Numbered from the stretch's first letter, positions 8,301 through 16,507 are shown. The stretch is 16,925 bases of DNA from Erysipelotrichaceae bacterium (GCA_021200395.1 JAJQGQ010000159.1:1-16925); one strand, 5' to 3'. Notes: generated by a model not told the origin, from the letters alone. Numbers and translations: made by a program.

Positions 8301-9134
8301 TGCCAAATCCATAAGTGTTAATGGACGATCTGTATCAACACCATAAACTATATGTCTAGATGTTTTATAAGTTTCTATATCTTGTTGTAATATTTCTTTA
8401 AATGCACCATTTTCAATATCAATATCAGTAATAACAGTTCCAAATGTCGTATGACGACAATGATCAGACCAATAAGTATCCAATACTTTTAATTCTGTTT
8501 CTGTAGGATCTCTTTTTTCTTCATCTCGATAATAATCTTGAGTGACTTTCAAATCATCAAGATTCATCGCCATACCATTGTCTTTTATATATTGACTAAG
8601 TTCTTCATCAGAATAACCTATAAATCCTTCAATAACAGGTACAAAATCAATATGAACCTCTGTTTCACTTAAATCATTTGGTTTTTCAAGTGATGCTAAA
8701 CGTTGATCAACAGGATTAATGAGATAGTTTTGAATACGTTTTAAATCCTCTTCATTCATAGAACCTTCAACAACATATAATTTTGCACATTTAACTTTAA
8801 CATTCTTTTCACCAGTTAATAATTGAAAACATTGTTCACTTGCATCAGCTCTTTGATCATATTGACCAGGTAAATATTCAATCGCAAATACTTGTGTATT
8901 ATTAGTAGGATATTCTTCTAAATAGACATTATCAACCATTGGTTCACTTAAGATAGTAGGAATACCTTGATTTAAAACATCTTCATTAATCCCTTGGACA
9001 TCATAACGATTAATAATATGTAAACCAGTTAGATTTTCTAATTTCAATTGACTCTTAACATTGTTAAAAACTTCTTTTGCTTCTACTGCATAAGCCTCTT
9101 TCTTTTCAACAAAAACACGATAAACCTTACTCAT
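5379..9134 (-). CDS. purL: Phosphoribosylformylglycinamidine synthase, single-chain form
   Basis: The enzyme converts FGAR, glutamine and ATP to FGAM. At 1251 residues it is the fused form that carries PurS-, PurL- and PurQ-like parts on one chain, unlike the three-subunit B. subtilis enzyme. The N-terminal PurS-like part is about 1-160. The linker motif DTYWSDHCRHTTF lies at 219-231, followed by FKNETHNHPTEIEPFGGAAT (322-341) in the first synthetase half and GGKDSMSG (781-788) in the second. The glutaminase domain begins near 985 (VVIPVFPGTNCEYDSARAF); the nucleophile is Cys1089 in GICNG, and GHSER (1218-1222) supplies the His/Glu pair. All key residues are present. It resembles the clade seen in Clostridia and lactobacilli. 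AGAGGTGA, overlapping the purD stop, fixes the start. Confidence 0.97.
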   Translation of the reverse strand: MSKVYRVFVEKKEAYAVEAKEVFNNVKSQLKLENLTGLHIINRYDVQGINEDVLNQGIPTILSEPMVDNVYLEEYPTNNTQVFAIEYLPGQYDQRADASEQCFQLLTGEKNVKVKCAKLYVVEGSMNEEDLKRIQNYLINPVDQRLASLEKPNDLSETEVHIDFVPVIEGFIGYSDEELSQYIKDNGMAMNLDDLKVTQDYYRDEEKRDPTETELKVLDTYWSDHCRHTTFGTVITDIDIENGAFKEILQQDIETYKTSRHIVYGVDTDRPLTLMDLATISMKELRKEGFLDDMEVSEEINACSVELKVHTSDGDEDWLLMFKNETHNHPTEIEPFGGAATCLGGAIRDPLSGRAYVYQSMRITGAGDPRKSLDETIPGKLPQRKICVEAAQGFSSYGNQIGLTTGYVHEVYDEGFLAKRMEVGAVVAAAPKDQVKRLIPEKGQIVLLIGGRTGRDGIGGATGSSKKHELKTTTTAGAEVQKGNPVEERKIQRLFRNKAVSEKIVRCNDFGAGGVCVAVGELAPGLDIELDAVLKKYEGLTGTELAISESQERMAIVINQCDEDFMKQACFDENLEVVKVATVTDTNRLVMHYMGQTVVDIDRAFLDKNGAKRYQNIHIDLPDFLHTPMNDQFVQSFTMATHEVLKSLSVCSQKGLVERFDSSIGNGTVLSPYGGKTLRTETEGMAALIPVLGKETTTCSLMSYGYNAEIAKWSPYHGAMYAIVESIAKIVAMGGDYHKIRFSFQEYFEKLADDPARWGKPLAALLAANRVQKELMLPSIGGKDSMSGSFEDLDVPPTLVSFAIVGADVKDVITPELKGPNHLLVEVLLSKDSFFVYNFDILKSQYDSIMKLMKAGKVYSAYTVKDGGVIEAIYKMAFGNNIGVHIDSALPLRTLLRKDYGNIILEIDGESLSSLENYRIIGETKSTPEVTYKQETVTLEEAYSIYNSVLDDVYPTTAVAPTSEMIVKDCPTRTPLHASKVYDEVNVVIPVFPGTNCEYDSARAFTKAGAKVTTVIIRNKTEQDIKKSVDELEAAIRKAQIIMLPGGFSAGDEPEGSGKFIATVLRNPKLKAAITDLLDNREGLMIGICNGFQALVKLGLLPYGEIKTMNEDDPTLTFNTINRHLSQMVNTRISSVKSPWLANVEVGDIHTIPISHGEGRFVAPQAEIEKLFENGQVFTQYVDPDGNPTMTSPYNPNGSMCAIEGVLSADGRILGKMGHSERQGINRNKNIYGEMDQKLFEAGVNYFKGGK

Positions 9135-9145
9135 CTTCTCACCTC

Positions 9146-10399
9146 TTAATGTAACCCTATATCATGACGATAATACTTACCATCAAAATCAATCACTTCT
9201 GCTGCTTTATAAACCTTTTCTCTTGTTTCTTCTAGTGATTTACCCATAGCACAAATATTGAGTACTCTTCCTCCACTAGTAACAATATGATCATCTTTCA
9301 TAGCAGTACCAGCATGGAATACAACAATATCTTCATCTACATTATCTAAACCTGTAATCACTTTCCCTTTAGGATAGCTTGCAGGATAACCACCACTAGC
9401 AAGTACTAAACAAGTCACTTGTTGATCAGACCATTTCACTTCAACATCTTTTAAAGTATTGGTAGATACACCATACATAATATCAAATAAATCACTTTCT
9501 AATCTTAATAAGATAACTTGAGTTTCTGGATCACCAAAACGAACATTAAATTCTAGAACTTTAGGTTGATTATTTTCAATCATTAAACCAATAAATATAA
9601 CACCTCTAAAATCAATATGATCTTCTTTTAAGCCTTGCATAAATGGATCTAATATCTCAGTCTTAAAGATATCATCCATCCCTTCTGGTAAAAATGGATT
9701 AGGAGAAACAGTTCCCATACCACCCGTATTAGGACCTTTATTGTTATCATAGATTTGTTTATGATCTTTAGCAGATACCATTGGTACAATGGTATCATTA
9801 TCCACAAAGCAAAGTAATGAACATTCAAAACCTGTTAAATATTCTTCTAATACAACCTTGCTTCCAGCCCCATCCAAGGCACCATCAATCATTAAATTCT
9901 TCAAAGCTGCTTTGGCTTCCTCTTCATTTTCACAAATAACAACACCTTTACCAGCAGCTAAACCATCAGCTTTCACAACTACAGGATAATCAAAACTACT
10001 TAAAGCATGAATGGCTTCATCATAACTATTCACTTCTTTATAGGCAGCTGTAGGAATATTGTGTCTTTCCATAAAGTCTTTGGAAAAAGCTTTACTACCT
10101 TCTAAATTAGCAGCTTCTTTTCTAGGGCCAAAAACCTTATGTCCATGATCTTCCAATAAATCAGCTAAACCCATACATAAAGGTACTTCTGGACCAATCA
10201 CAGTAAAATCAATATTATTATCTTCGACAAACTTTAATATACCATCTAAGTCTTCTACACTGCCTTCATGGCATGTCCCAATTTGTGCAATTCCAGGATT
10301 TCCAGGAATGGCATGAATTTCATCTACTTTTTCGCTTTTATGTAATGCATAAGCAATCGCATGTTCACGACCACCACTACCAATAACTAAAACCTTCAT
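9146..10399 (-). CDS. purD: Phosphoribosylamine-glycine ligase (GAR synthetase)
   Basis: PurD joins glycine to phosphoribosylamine using ATP, step two of de novo purine synthesis. The 417 residues form a complete ATP-grasp enzyme. MKVLVIGSGGREHA (1-14) is the N-terminal nucleotide-type fold. KADGLAAGKGV (143-153) is the ATP-grasp loop, DHKQIYDNNKGPNTGGMG (212-229) the PurD signature, and EFNVRFGDPETQ (283-294) the metal-binding block. The start at 10399 is chosen because GAGAGAGGAG lies just upstream and the family begins MKVLVIG. An in-frame ATG nine codons earlier lacks these features and sits next to the intergenic hairpin. Its substrate comes from PurF, which is not encoded in this window. 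Confidence 0.97.
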   Translation of the reverse strand: MKVLVIGSGGREHAIAYALHKSEKVDEIHAIPGNPGIAQIGTCHEGSVEDLDGILKFVEDNNIDFTVIGPEVPLCMGLADLLEDHGHKVFGPRKEAANLEGSKAFSKDFMERHNIPTAAYKEVNSYDEAIHALSSFDYPVVVKADGLAAGKGVVICENEEEAKAALKNLMIDGALDGAGSKVVLEEYLTGFECSLLCFVDNDTIVPMVSAKDHKQIYDNNKGPNTGGMGTVSPNPFLPEGMDDIFKTEILDPFMQGLKEDHIDFRGVIFIGLMIENNQPKVLEFNVRFGDPETQVILLRLESDLFDIMYGVSTNTLKDVEVKWSDQQVTCLVLASGGYPASYPKGKVITGLDNVDEDIVVFHAGTAMKDDHIVTSGGRVLNICAMGKSLEETREKVYKAAEVIDFDGKYYRHDIGLH

Positions 10400-10428
10400 T
10401 GTATTCGCTCCTCTCTCTAACCACATAA

Positions 10429-10456
10429 GGTGCTATCTTATTTTTAAGATAACACC
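10429..10456 (-). other. Stem-loop in the purH-purD gap
   Basis: On the minus strand GGTGTTATCTTA (10456-10445) pairs along 12 bp, with one G-U, with TAAGATAGCACC (10440-10429), closing an AAAA loop. No U-tract follows (TTATGTGG), so it is unlikely to be a simple terminator. It lies in the only sizeable gap inside the operon and may tune mRNA stability or the ratio of upstream to downstream expression. Confidence 0.6.
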
Positions 10457-10463
10457 ACATATA

Positions 10464-11987
10464 TTAATGTCTAAAATGTCTATATCCACTAAAGACCATA
10501 GGAATTCCTTTTTCATTACATAAATCAATCGAATCCTGATCTCTAATAGAACCACCAGGTTGTACAATCGCACTAATGCCTGCATCAGCAGCTACTTGAA
10601 CACAATCGTTGAATGGGAAGAAAGCATCACTAGCTAAAACAGCACCATTGAAATCCTTATCAGGATTATTGTGAATAGCATTTTCTAATGCCCATACACG
10701 TGATGTTTGTCCACCACCAATAGCTAAAGTACGACCATCCTTTACAATACAAATCGCATTTGATTTAACATACTTAACAACTTTCATACCAAATTCCATA
10801 TCAGAGATTTGTTCTGGTGTAGGTTGTGTAGTAGTAACCACTTTCATTTCATCAATCATCTTTGTATTGAGTTGTTGTACTAATACTTTTCCTTCTAAGT
10901 ATTTGATATCATATTTAGCTTCTCTAGCATCTAAATGATTGAGTTTTAAGATACGTAAGTTCTTTTTCTTTTTCAAAATTTCTAAAGCATCATCATCAAA
11001 ATCTGGAGCTGCTACAATTTCTAAGAAGATTTTCTTCATTTCTGTAGCAGTTGCGGCATCAATTTTATAGTTAACTGCAACAATTCCACCAAAAATAGAT
11101 TGTGGATCTGCTTCATAAGCACGCATATAAGAATCATAACCTGTTTCTCCTACAGCAACACCACAAGGTGTAGAGTGTTTAATCGCAGCAGTGACAATTT
11201 GATCACCAAATTCTCTTACTAATGCTACAGCACCATATAAGTCATTGACATTATTGAATGAGATTTCTTTACCATTCAATTGTTCATAATCTAATAATGA
11301 TTCTTGAACGAATGAGTCTTCATATTTATTAGCTTGTTGTTGTGAGTTTTCACCATAACGTAAATGTTCTGTTTTCTTTAATGAAATATTTAAAGTATCA
11401 GGGAATTCATCACCAACAACACCAGCAAAATAACGTGAAATCATGGCATCATAAGCTCCTGTTTTACTAAATGCCTTATAAGCAAGATTTAATCTAAAGT
11501 CATAATCATCTGTTTCATTTTTTATGGCATCTAAGACAGCATCATAATCACTAGGATCAGTGACAATTAAAACATCTTTAAAGTTTTTAGCAGCACTTCT
11601 AATCATAGAAGGTCCACCAATGTCAATGTTTTCAATCATTTCTTCCATTGGTTTATGTTGCTGTAATGCTTTTTCAAATTCATATAAGTTAACACAAACT
11701 AAATCAATAGGTTCAATACCCATTTCTTGAACAGTTTGTACATGTTCTGGGACATCTCTTCTAAATAATAAACCACCATGTACTTTTGGATGCAATGTTT
11801 TAACACGACCATCTAAGATTTCTGGAAAACCTGTGACATCATCAATAGGAATGGCATTAATACCATTTTCTTTTAATTTATTAAGTGTTCCTCCTGTTGA
11901 TACAATCTCAAAACCTAAACCTTCCAAACCTTGACAAAATTCTACAATACCATCTTTATTTGTAACTGAAACTAAAGCTCTTTTCAT
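10464..11987 (-). CDS. purH: Bifunctional AICAR transformylase/IMP cyclohydrolase
   Basis: PurH performs the last two steps to IMP: formylation of AICAR (ZMP) with 10-formyl-THF, then ring closure. Residues 1 to about 190 are the MGS-like cyclohydrolase domain, with STGGT (30-34), TGFPEILDGRVKTLHPKVHGG (52-72) and NIDIGGPSMIRSAAKN (120-135). The rest is the transformylase, with Lys270-His271 in AAIKHSTPCG as the catalytic pair and the usual RHFRH end. The 507-residue length is normal. PurH consumes both the riboswitch ligand type (ZMP) and the product of Fhs, so it is the metabolic node that explains the riboswitch upstream. Its start overlaps the purN stop by 4 nt, which suggests translational coupling. 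Confidence 0.97.
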   Translation of the reverse strand: MKRALVSVTNKDGIVEFCQGLEGLGFEIVSTGGTLNKLKENGINAIPIDDVTGFPEILDGRVKTLHPKVHGGLLFRRDVPEHVQTVQEMGIEPIDLVCVNLYEFEKALQQHKPMEEMIENIDIGGPSMIRSAAKNFKDVLIVTDPSDYDAVLDAIKNETDDYDFRLNLAYKAFSKTGAYDAMISRYFAGVVGDEFPDTLNISLKKTEHLRYGENSQQQANKYEDSFVQESLLDYEQLNGKEISFNNVNDLYGAVALVREFGDQIVTAAIKHSTPCGVAVGETGYDSYMRAYEADPQSIFGGIVAVNYKIDAATATEMKKIFLEIVAAPDFDDDALEILKKKKNLRILKLNHLDAREAKYDIKYLEGKVLVQQLNTKMIDEMKVVTTTQPTPEQISDMEFGMKVVKYVKSNAICIVKDGRTLAIGGGQTSRVWALENAIHNNPDKDFNGAVLASDAFFPFNDCVQVAADAGISAIVQPGGSIRDQDSIDLCNEKGIPMVFSGYRHFRH

Positions 11988-12574
11988 AGTATTTCAACCC
12001 TTTCGTTTTCAACTTTTAATTTATCTAAACAAAATAATCTTACTGCTTCTGGTAATATCTTATGTTCAATATTATCTAAAATTAATGTTTGCATCTCTTC
12101 TGGTGATTGACACTTGGATACATCAATAGCTTGTTGGAGAATAATTGGTCCACCATCTACGACTTCACTCACAAAATGAACAGTAGCACCACTGACTTTC
12201 ACCCCACGTTTAAAGGCTTCTTCATGCACATGTAAACCATAATAACCAGGTCCACAAAATGAAGGAATAAGTGAAGGATGAATATTAATGATCTTATTTT
12301 TATAAGCTGCAATAATTTCATCACTAATAATCGCTAAATAACCAGCTAAAACGATTAAATCTATCTTTTCTTCTTGTAATCGATTGAGTAAAGCACCTTG
12401 ATCCTTAATCCATTCTGCCTTAATACCAGCTTTCTTAGCTCTTTCTAACCCATAAGCCTTCTTACGTGAAGAAACAACCAAAACAATTTCACCATTAAAT
12501 TCATCTTGATGATCAATCAATGATTGAAGATTCGTTCCACCTCCAGAAACAAGAACTGCTATTCTCTTTAACAT
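11984..12574 (-). CDS. purN: Phosphoribosylglycinamide formyltransferase (GAR transformylase)
   Basis: PurN formylates GAR using 10-formyl-THF. The 196 residues match the family's usual length. The substrate-binding start is LVSGGGTNLQSLID (8-21). The catalytic set is visible: Asn97 and His99 in INIHPSLIP and Asp140 in EVVDGGPI. The loop after HPSLIP reads FCGPGYYGLHVHEEA, the glycine/tyrosine-rich version seen in many Bacillota in place of the enteric one. The gene overlaps purM by 7 nt and purH by 4 nt. Like PurH it depends on formyl-THF, which fits the presence of fhs at the head of the operon. Confidence 0.96.
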   Translation of the reverse strand: MLKRIAVLVSGGGTNLQSLIDHQDEFNGEIVLVVSSRKKAYGLERAKKAGIKAEWIKDQGALLNRLQEEKIDLIVLAGYLAIISDEIIAAYKNKIINIHPSLIPSFCGPGYYGLHVHEEAFKRGVKVSGATVHFVSEVVDGGPIILQQAIDVSKCQSPEEMQTLILDNIEHKILPEAVRLFCLDKLKVENERVEIL

Positions 12575-13593
12575 AACTCTACTCCCTTGTTTCCTTTTTC
12601 AATATGTCCAATCACATAACCTTTATCATTGGTTTGGGCAATCGCTTTTAATGTTTCATCCACATCATCTTTGTCAACCACAATCACCATACCAATACCC
12701 ATATTAAATGTATTATACATCATATGTTCTTCAACCTGACCATTTTTCGCAATCATATCAAAGATTGGAGGCACTGGATAACTATCTTTTTCAATAATAG
12801 CTAAAGCATCATCTGGTAACATTCTAGGCACATTTTCATAGAAACCACCACCAGTTATATGCGAACATCCTTTCACTTTGACACCATGATTTTTAATATT
12901 CTTTAATGCTTTCACATAGATGCGTGTTGGTTCTAATAAAGTTTCACCCAATGTTCTACCTAATTTATCATAATACGTATTGAGTGATTCTTCACTCATC
13001 TCAAACACTTTTCTTACTAATGAAAAACCATTGCTATGAACACCACTTGATGCTAATCCAATCAAAACATCATTTTCTTGAATTGTTGAGCCATCAATAA
13101 TATCTTTCCTATCTACAACACCAACTGCAAAACCAGCCAAATCATATTCATCTATAGGCATTAAATCAGGATGTTCAGCTGTTTCACCACCAACCAAAGC
13201 ACATTCACTTTGTCGGCATCCTTCAGCCACACCACCAACAATTGTCGCAATCTTTTCAGGATAATTCTTTCCACATGCTATATAATCCAAAAAGAATAAT
13301 GGTTCACCACCAGAACAAGCAATATCATTCACACACATGGCAACAGCATCAATACCTATAGTATCGTGTTTATCCATGATAAAGGCTAATTTCACCTTTG
13401 TACCACAGCCATCTGTTCCTGATAATAAGACTGGTTCTTCCATATTTTTAATATTGCTTAAATCAAAAGCTCCCGCAAATCCACCTAAACCACCTAATAC
13501 TTCAGGTCTATAAGTTGATTTCACAGAATCTTTTATAAGTTGTACTGATTGATAACCAGCTTCTATATCAACGCCTGCTTTCTTATAATCCAT
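12568..13593 (-). CDS. purM: Phosphoribosylformylglycinamidine cyclo-ligase (AIR synthetase)
   Basis: PurM closes the imidazole ring of FGAM to give AIR, using ATP. The 341 residues cover both halves of the PurM fold. The N-terminal half has GGLGGFAGAFDL (34-45), SGTDGCGTK (58-66), and then MCVNDIACSGGEPLFFLDY (86-104). VGGETAEHPD and DLAGFAVG lie further on, with GLASSGVHSNGFSLVR in the ATP-binding half and a C-terminal HITGGGFYENVPR block. No key motif is missing. The ribosome binding site AGGAGAG overlaps the stop codon of the broken purC frame, so in an intact operon purM would be coupled to purC. Premature termination at the purC stop about 190 nt upstream could weaken that coupling. Confidence 0.97.
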   Translation of the reverse strand: MDYKKAGVDIEAGYQSVQLIKDSVKSTYRPEVLGGLGGFAGAFDLSNIKNMEEPVLLSGTDGCGTKVKLAFIMDKHDTIGIDAVAMCVNDIACSGGEPLFFLDYIACGKNYPEKIATIVGGVAEGCRQSECALVGGETAEHPDLMPIDEYDLAGFAVGVVDRKDIIDGSTIQENDVLIGLASSGVHSNGFSLVRKVFEMSEESLNTYYDKLGRTLGETLLEPTRIYVKALKNIKNHGVKVKGCSHITGGGFYENVPRMLPDDALAIIEKDSYPVPPIFDMIAKNGQVEEHMMYNTFNMGIGMVIVVDKDDVDETLKAIAQTNDKGYVIGHIEKGNKGVELC

Positions 13594-13602
13594 AATTCTC
13601 TC

Positions 13603-14263
13603 CTATTTACTTTGCATACGAGCTAATACTTCTTTATATGTATCAATTAAATCACCAATATCTTGTCTAAAGACATCTTTATCATATTTTTGATTTGTAT
13701 CAACATCCCATAAACGACAAGAATCTGGAGAAATTTCATCAGCTAATAAGATTTGACCATCAGCTGTTTTGCCAAATTCAATTTTAAAATCTACGAGTTT
13801 TAAATGTTGTTTCTTTAATATAAGCTAATTCTTCTCTAGTAGCGAGTTTTAATGCAACAGCATGATCATCGTTAATGAGAGGATCACCATATTCATCATT
13901 CTTATAGCTTAATTCAAAGATTGGTTCATCTAATACAATACCTTCTGGAGCACCTAATCTTTTACAGAATGATCCTGTTGTAATGTTTCTAATAATAACT
14001 TCTAACGAAAAAATATCGACTTTTTTAACTTTAATATCACGATCATTGATTTTTTCAATCATATGTGTTTCAATACCAGCTTCTTCTAACATATCAAAGA
14101 TAATGCATGAAATTGTGTTATTTAATACACCTTTTCCTTCAAATTGGTCATGTTTCACACCATTACCTGCAGTAGCATCATCTTTGTAGTGAATAATATA
14201 TTCATCTTCCTTATCAGTTTTATAAACTTGTTTTGCTTTTCCTTCATATAATAATTCTGCCAT
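13603..14263 (-). pseudogene. purC: SAICAR synthetase, broken by an internal deletion with frameshift
   Basis: PurC joins aspartate to CAIR to give SAICAR. The first frame starts normally after AGGAGGG (MAELLYEGKAKQVYKTDKED). It has the family blocks VIIRNITTGSFCKRLG (89-104) and GDPLINDDHA (126-135) and follows the family to Lys155, then ends after four more codons (TRRF, stop). Family sequence resumes in another frame at 13797 (LVDFKIEFGKTADGQ) and includes LLADEISPDSCRLWD before a normal TAG at 13603-13605. Intact family members have about 15 more residues (the K-x-N-E helix) between these parts: the two pieces give 155 + 64 = 219 residues, against the usual 233-238. The join falls in TTTAAAA, a likely microhomology scar. 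Both a frame change and a missing helix are needed to explain it, so the gene is probably inactive; an assembly artefact is the main alternative. Confidence 0.85.
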
Positions 14264-14275
14264 TGATTAACCCTC

Positions 14276-14764
14276 CTATTGATATTTATTGATAACTTCT
14301 TCGTTAGCTTTTAAAGCAGCATCTTCCATGTCTTTACGATATGCTAATAGTTTTTCTTTAATATCATCATGTTTAATAGACATAATTGATAATGCTAAAT
14401 AAGCAGCATTTTTACTACCATTAATAGCCACTGTAGCTACTGGTATACCTGAAGGCATCTGCACAATAGAAAGCAGTGCATCCATACCTTCTAAATTAGA
14501 TCCTGATAAAGGAACACCAATTACTGGTAATACAGTTTGAGAAGCTACAACCCCCGGTAATGCTGCAGCCATTCCTGCAGCAGCAATAATAACTTCAGTA
14601 CCATCACTATTGGCTTCTTCAATAAAAGCACTTAAAGCCTGATGAGCACGATGCGCTGATAAACAGCGTACATTGACCTCAACACCATAATCCTTTAAAA
14701 TCCCTATAGCTGGTTCTACCTTTGGTAAATCACTCGTAGAACCCATAATAATTGCAACTTTCAT
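14276..14764 (-). CDS. purE: 5-(carboxyamino)imidazole ribonucleotide mutase, PurE class I-like
   Basis: PurE supplies CAIR, either from N5-CAIR (class I, needs PurK) or directly from AIR and CO2 (class II). The 162 residues fit the compact bacterial form. The start MKVAIIMGSTSDLPKV carries the phosphate-binding GSxSD loop, and SAHR (41-44) carries the conserved active-site His. The later MPSGIPVATVAI with C-terminal helices is class I-like. Two spots differ from the common class I pattern: SAHRAH in place of SAHRTP, and AGMAAALPG where most class I enzymes read AGGAAHLPG, so that loop histidine is Ala here. No purK lies in the operon. AGGAGGT overlaps the fhs stop and fixes the start; purC begins 12 nt after the purE stop. 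The PurE assignment is firm, the class less so. Confidence 0.95.
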   Translation of the reverse strand: MKVAIIMGSTSDLPKVEPAIGILKDYGVEVNVRCLSAHRAHQALSAFIEEANSDGTEVIIAAAGMAAALPGVVASQTVLPVIGVPLSGSNLEGMDALLSIVQMPSGIPVATVAINGSKNAAYLALSIMSIKHDDIKEKLLAYRKDMEDAALKANEEVINKYQ

Positions 14765-14773
14765 TCATACCTC

Positions 14774-16444
14774 CTAGAATAATCCAACAATTTTTCCATC
14801 CTCATCAATATCCATATTGACAGCAGCAGGTACTTTAGGAAGTCCTGGCATACGCATAATATCGCCACTAATAGCTACTAAGAATCCTGCACCAGTATTT
14901 GGAATCAAATCATTAATTGTGACTTTAAATCCTGTCGGTCTTCCTAGTAAAGTAGGATCATCTGATAATGAATATTGCGTTTTAGCAATACAGATAGGTA
15001 AATGACCTAACCCTTGCTTTTCGTATTTCTTAATTTTATTAACAACTTTCTTTGTAAGTATGATATCATCAGCACCATAGATTTCCTTAGCAATTGTACG
15101 AATCTTTTCATCAATTGGTAAATCCAAATCATAAATTGGTGCAAAATGAGCTTCTTTTGTTTCTAATACTTCTAATAACTTTTCAGCTAATTCAATACCA
15201 CCATCAGCACCTTTAGCCCAAACTTCACTAATAGCTACATCAACACCCTTAGCTTGACAAATCTCTTTTAATAATTGAAGTTCAGCCTCAGTGTCAGTAG
15301 GGAACGCATTAATCGCAACTACTGATGGTAAATGATACTTACCAATATTCTCAATATGCTTTTCTAAGTTTTCAATACCTTTTCTTAAAGCATCTAAATT
15401 TTCTTCACCTAAATCCTTTTTAGCCACACCACCATGCATCTTCAAAGCTCTAACAGTTGCGACAATCACAACTGCATCAGGTTTTAAACCAGCTTGACGA
15501 CATTTAATATCTAAGAACTTTTCAGCCCCTAAATCTGCGCCAAAACCAGCTTCAGTAATAGCATAATCGCCTAATTTCATCGCTAAATTAGTGGCCATAA
15601 CGCTATTGCATCCATGAGCAATATTCGCAAAAGGACCACCATGGACAAAGACAGGTGTATGATCCAATGTTTGAACCAAATTAGGCTTAATTGCATCCTT
15701 TAATAATAATGTAACAGCCCCTGTAGCACCAATATCATTGACGGTAATAGCCTCACCAGCATGATTGTAAGCTACAATCATCCTACCAGCACGTTTTTTC
15801 AAATCTTCTAATGAAGTTGCTAGACATAAAATAGCCATAACTTCACTTGCCACACTTATATCAAAGCCATCTTCTCTAGGCACACCATTCGTCTTGCCAC
15901 CTAAACCAACAACAATATTTCTTAAAGCACGATCATTCAAATCCACACAACGTTTCCAAACAATCTGTCTTGTATCAATATCCAAAGGATTCCCTTGTTG
16001 AATGGAATTATCAAGCATCGCTGCAATTAAATTATTAGCAGTTGTAATCGCATGAATATCTCCTGTAAAATGTAAATTAATATCTTCCATTGGGACAACT
16101 TGAGCATATCCTCCGCCAGCTGCACCACCTTTAATTCCAAAACAAGGGCCCAAACTTGGTTCACGCATAGCAACAACTGATTTTTTTCCTAACTTATTTA
16201 AAGCTTGTGATAAACCAATCATTGTTGTTGTTTTTCCTTCACCAGCAGGTGTTGGATTAATCGCAGTTACTAAAACCAATTTCCCATTTTCATTGTTTTG
16301 CAGCTTATTCATAGTTTCTAAAGAAACTTTAGCTTTATATTTCCCATAAAGCTCTAAATCATCTTCATCCAAACCAACTTTTTGTGCAATCTTTACAATT
16401 GGTTCCATTTTGGCTGCTTGAGCAATTTCTACATCTGTTAACAT
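14774..16444 (-). CDS. fhs: Formate-tetrahydrofolate ligase
   Basis: Fhs makes 10-formyl-THF from formate, THF and ATP, feeding PurN and PurH. Its 556 residues match the family length. The P-loop is PTPAGEGKTTT (64-74), followed by the family signature REPSLGPCFGIKGGAAGGG (94-112) and FTGDIHAITTANNL (126-139). Further blocks include FVHGGPFANIAHGCNS and EAGFGADLGAEKF, and the C-terminus ends with the usual MPGLPKVPAA and glycine-rich block. AGAGGTG lies about 7 nt upstream of the ATG. It is the first gene after the ZTP riboswitch and heads the purine operon, so the sensor of stalled formylation directly controls the formyl donor. An anaerobe with formate available, for example from pyruvate formate-lyase, would use this route. 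Confidence 0.98.
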   Translation of the reverse strand: MLTDVEIAQAAKMEPIVKIAQKVGLDEDDLELYGKYKAKVSLETMNKLQNNENGKLVLVTAINPTPAGEGKTTTMIGLSQALNKLGKKSVVAMREPSLGPCFGIKGGAAGGGYAQVVPMEDINLHFTGDIHAITTANNLIAAMLDNSIQQGNPLDIDTRQIVWKRCVDLNDRALRNIVVGLGGKTNGVPREDGFDISVASEVMAILCLATSLEDLKKRAGRMIVAYNHAGEAITVNDIGATGAVTLLLKDAIKPNLVQTLDHTPVFVHGGPFANIAHGCNSVMATNLAMKLGDYAITEAGFGADLGAEKFLDIKCRQAGLKPDAVVIVATVRALKMHGGVAKKDLGEENLDALRKGIENLEKHIENIGKYHLPSVVAINAFPTDTEAELQLLKEICQAKGVDVAISEVWAKGADGGIELAEKLLEVLETKEAHFAPIYDLDLPIDEKIRTIAKEIYGADDIILTKKVVNKIKKYEKQGLGHLPICIAKTQYSLSDDPTLLGRPTGFKVTINDLIPNTGAGFLVAISGDIMRMPGLPKVPAAVNMDIDEDGKIVGLF

Positions 16445-16507
16445 TTTTTTACACCTCTTCTTTATTTTTTTCCAAGGACTTTTAACACATACTTTATACC
16501 ATAAATC

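Noticed and set aside
10400..10426. Earlier start for purD
   Set aside because: The extra nine residues are not family-like and would include the ribosome binding site GAGAGGAG that serves the ATG at 10399.
13795..13805. Programmed ribosomal frameshifting in purC
   Set aside because: A +1 shift at AAAACTC would restore the frame, but about 15 family residues would still be missing at that point, so a deletion is the better explanation.
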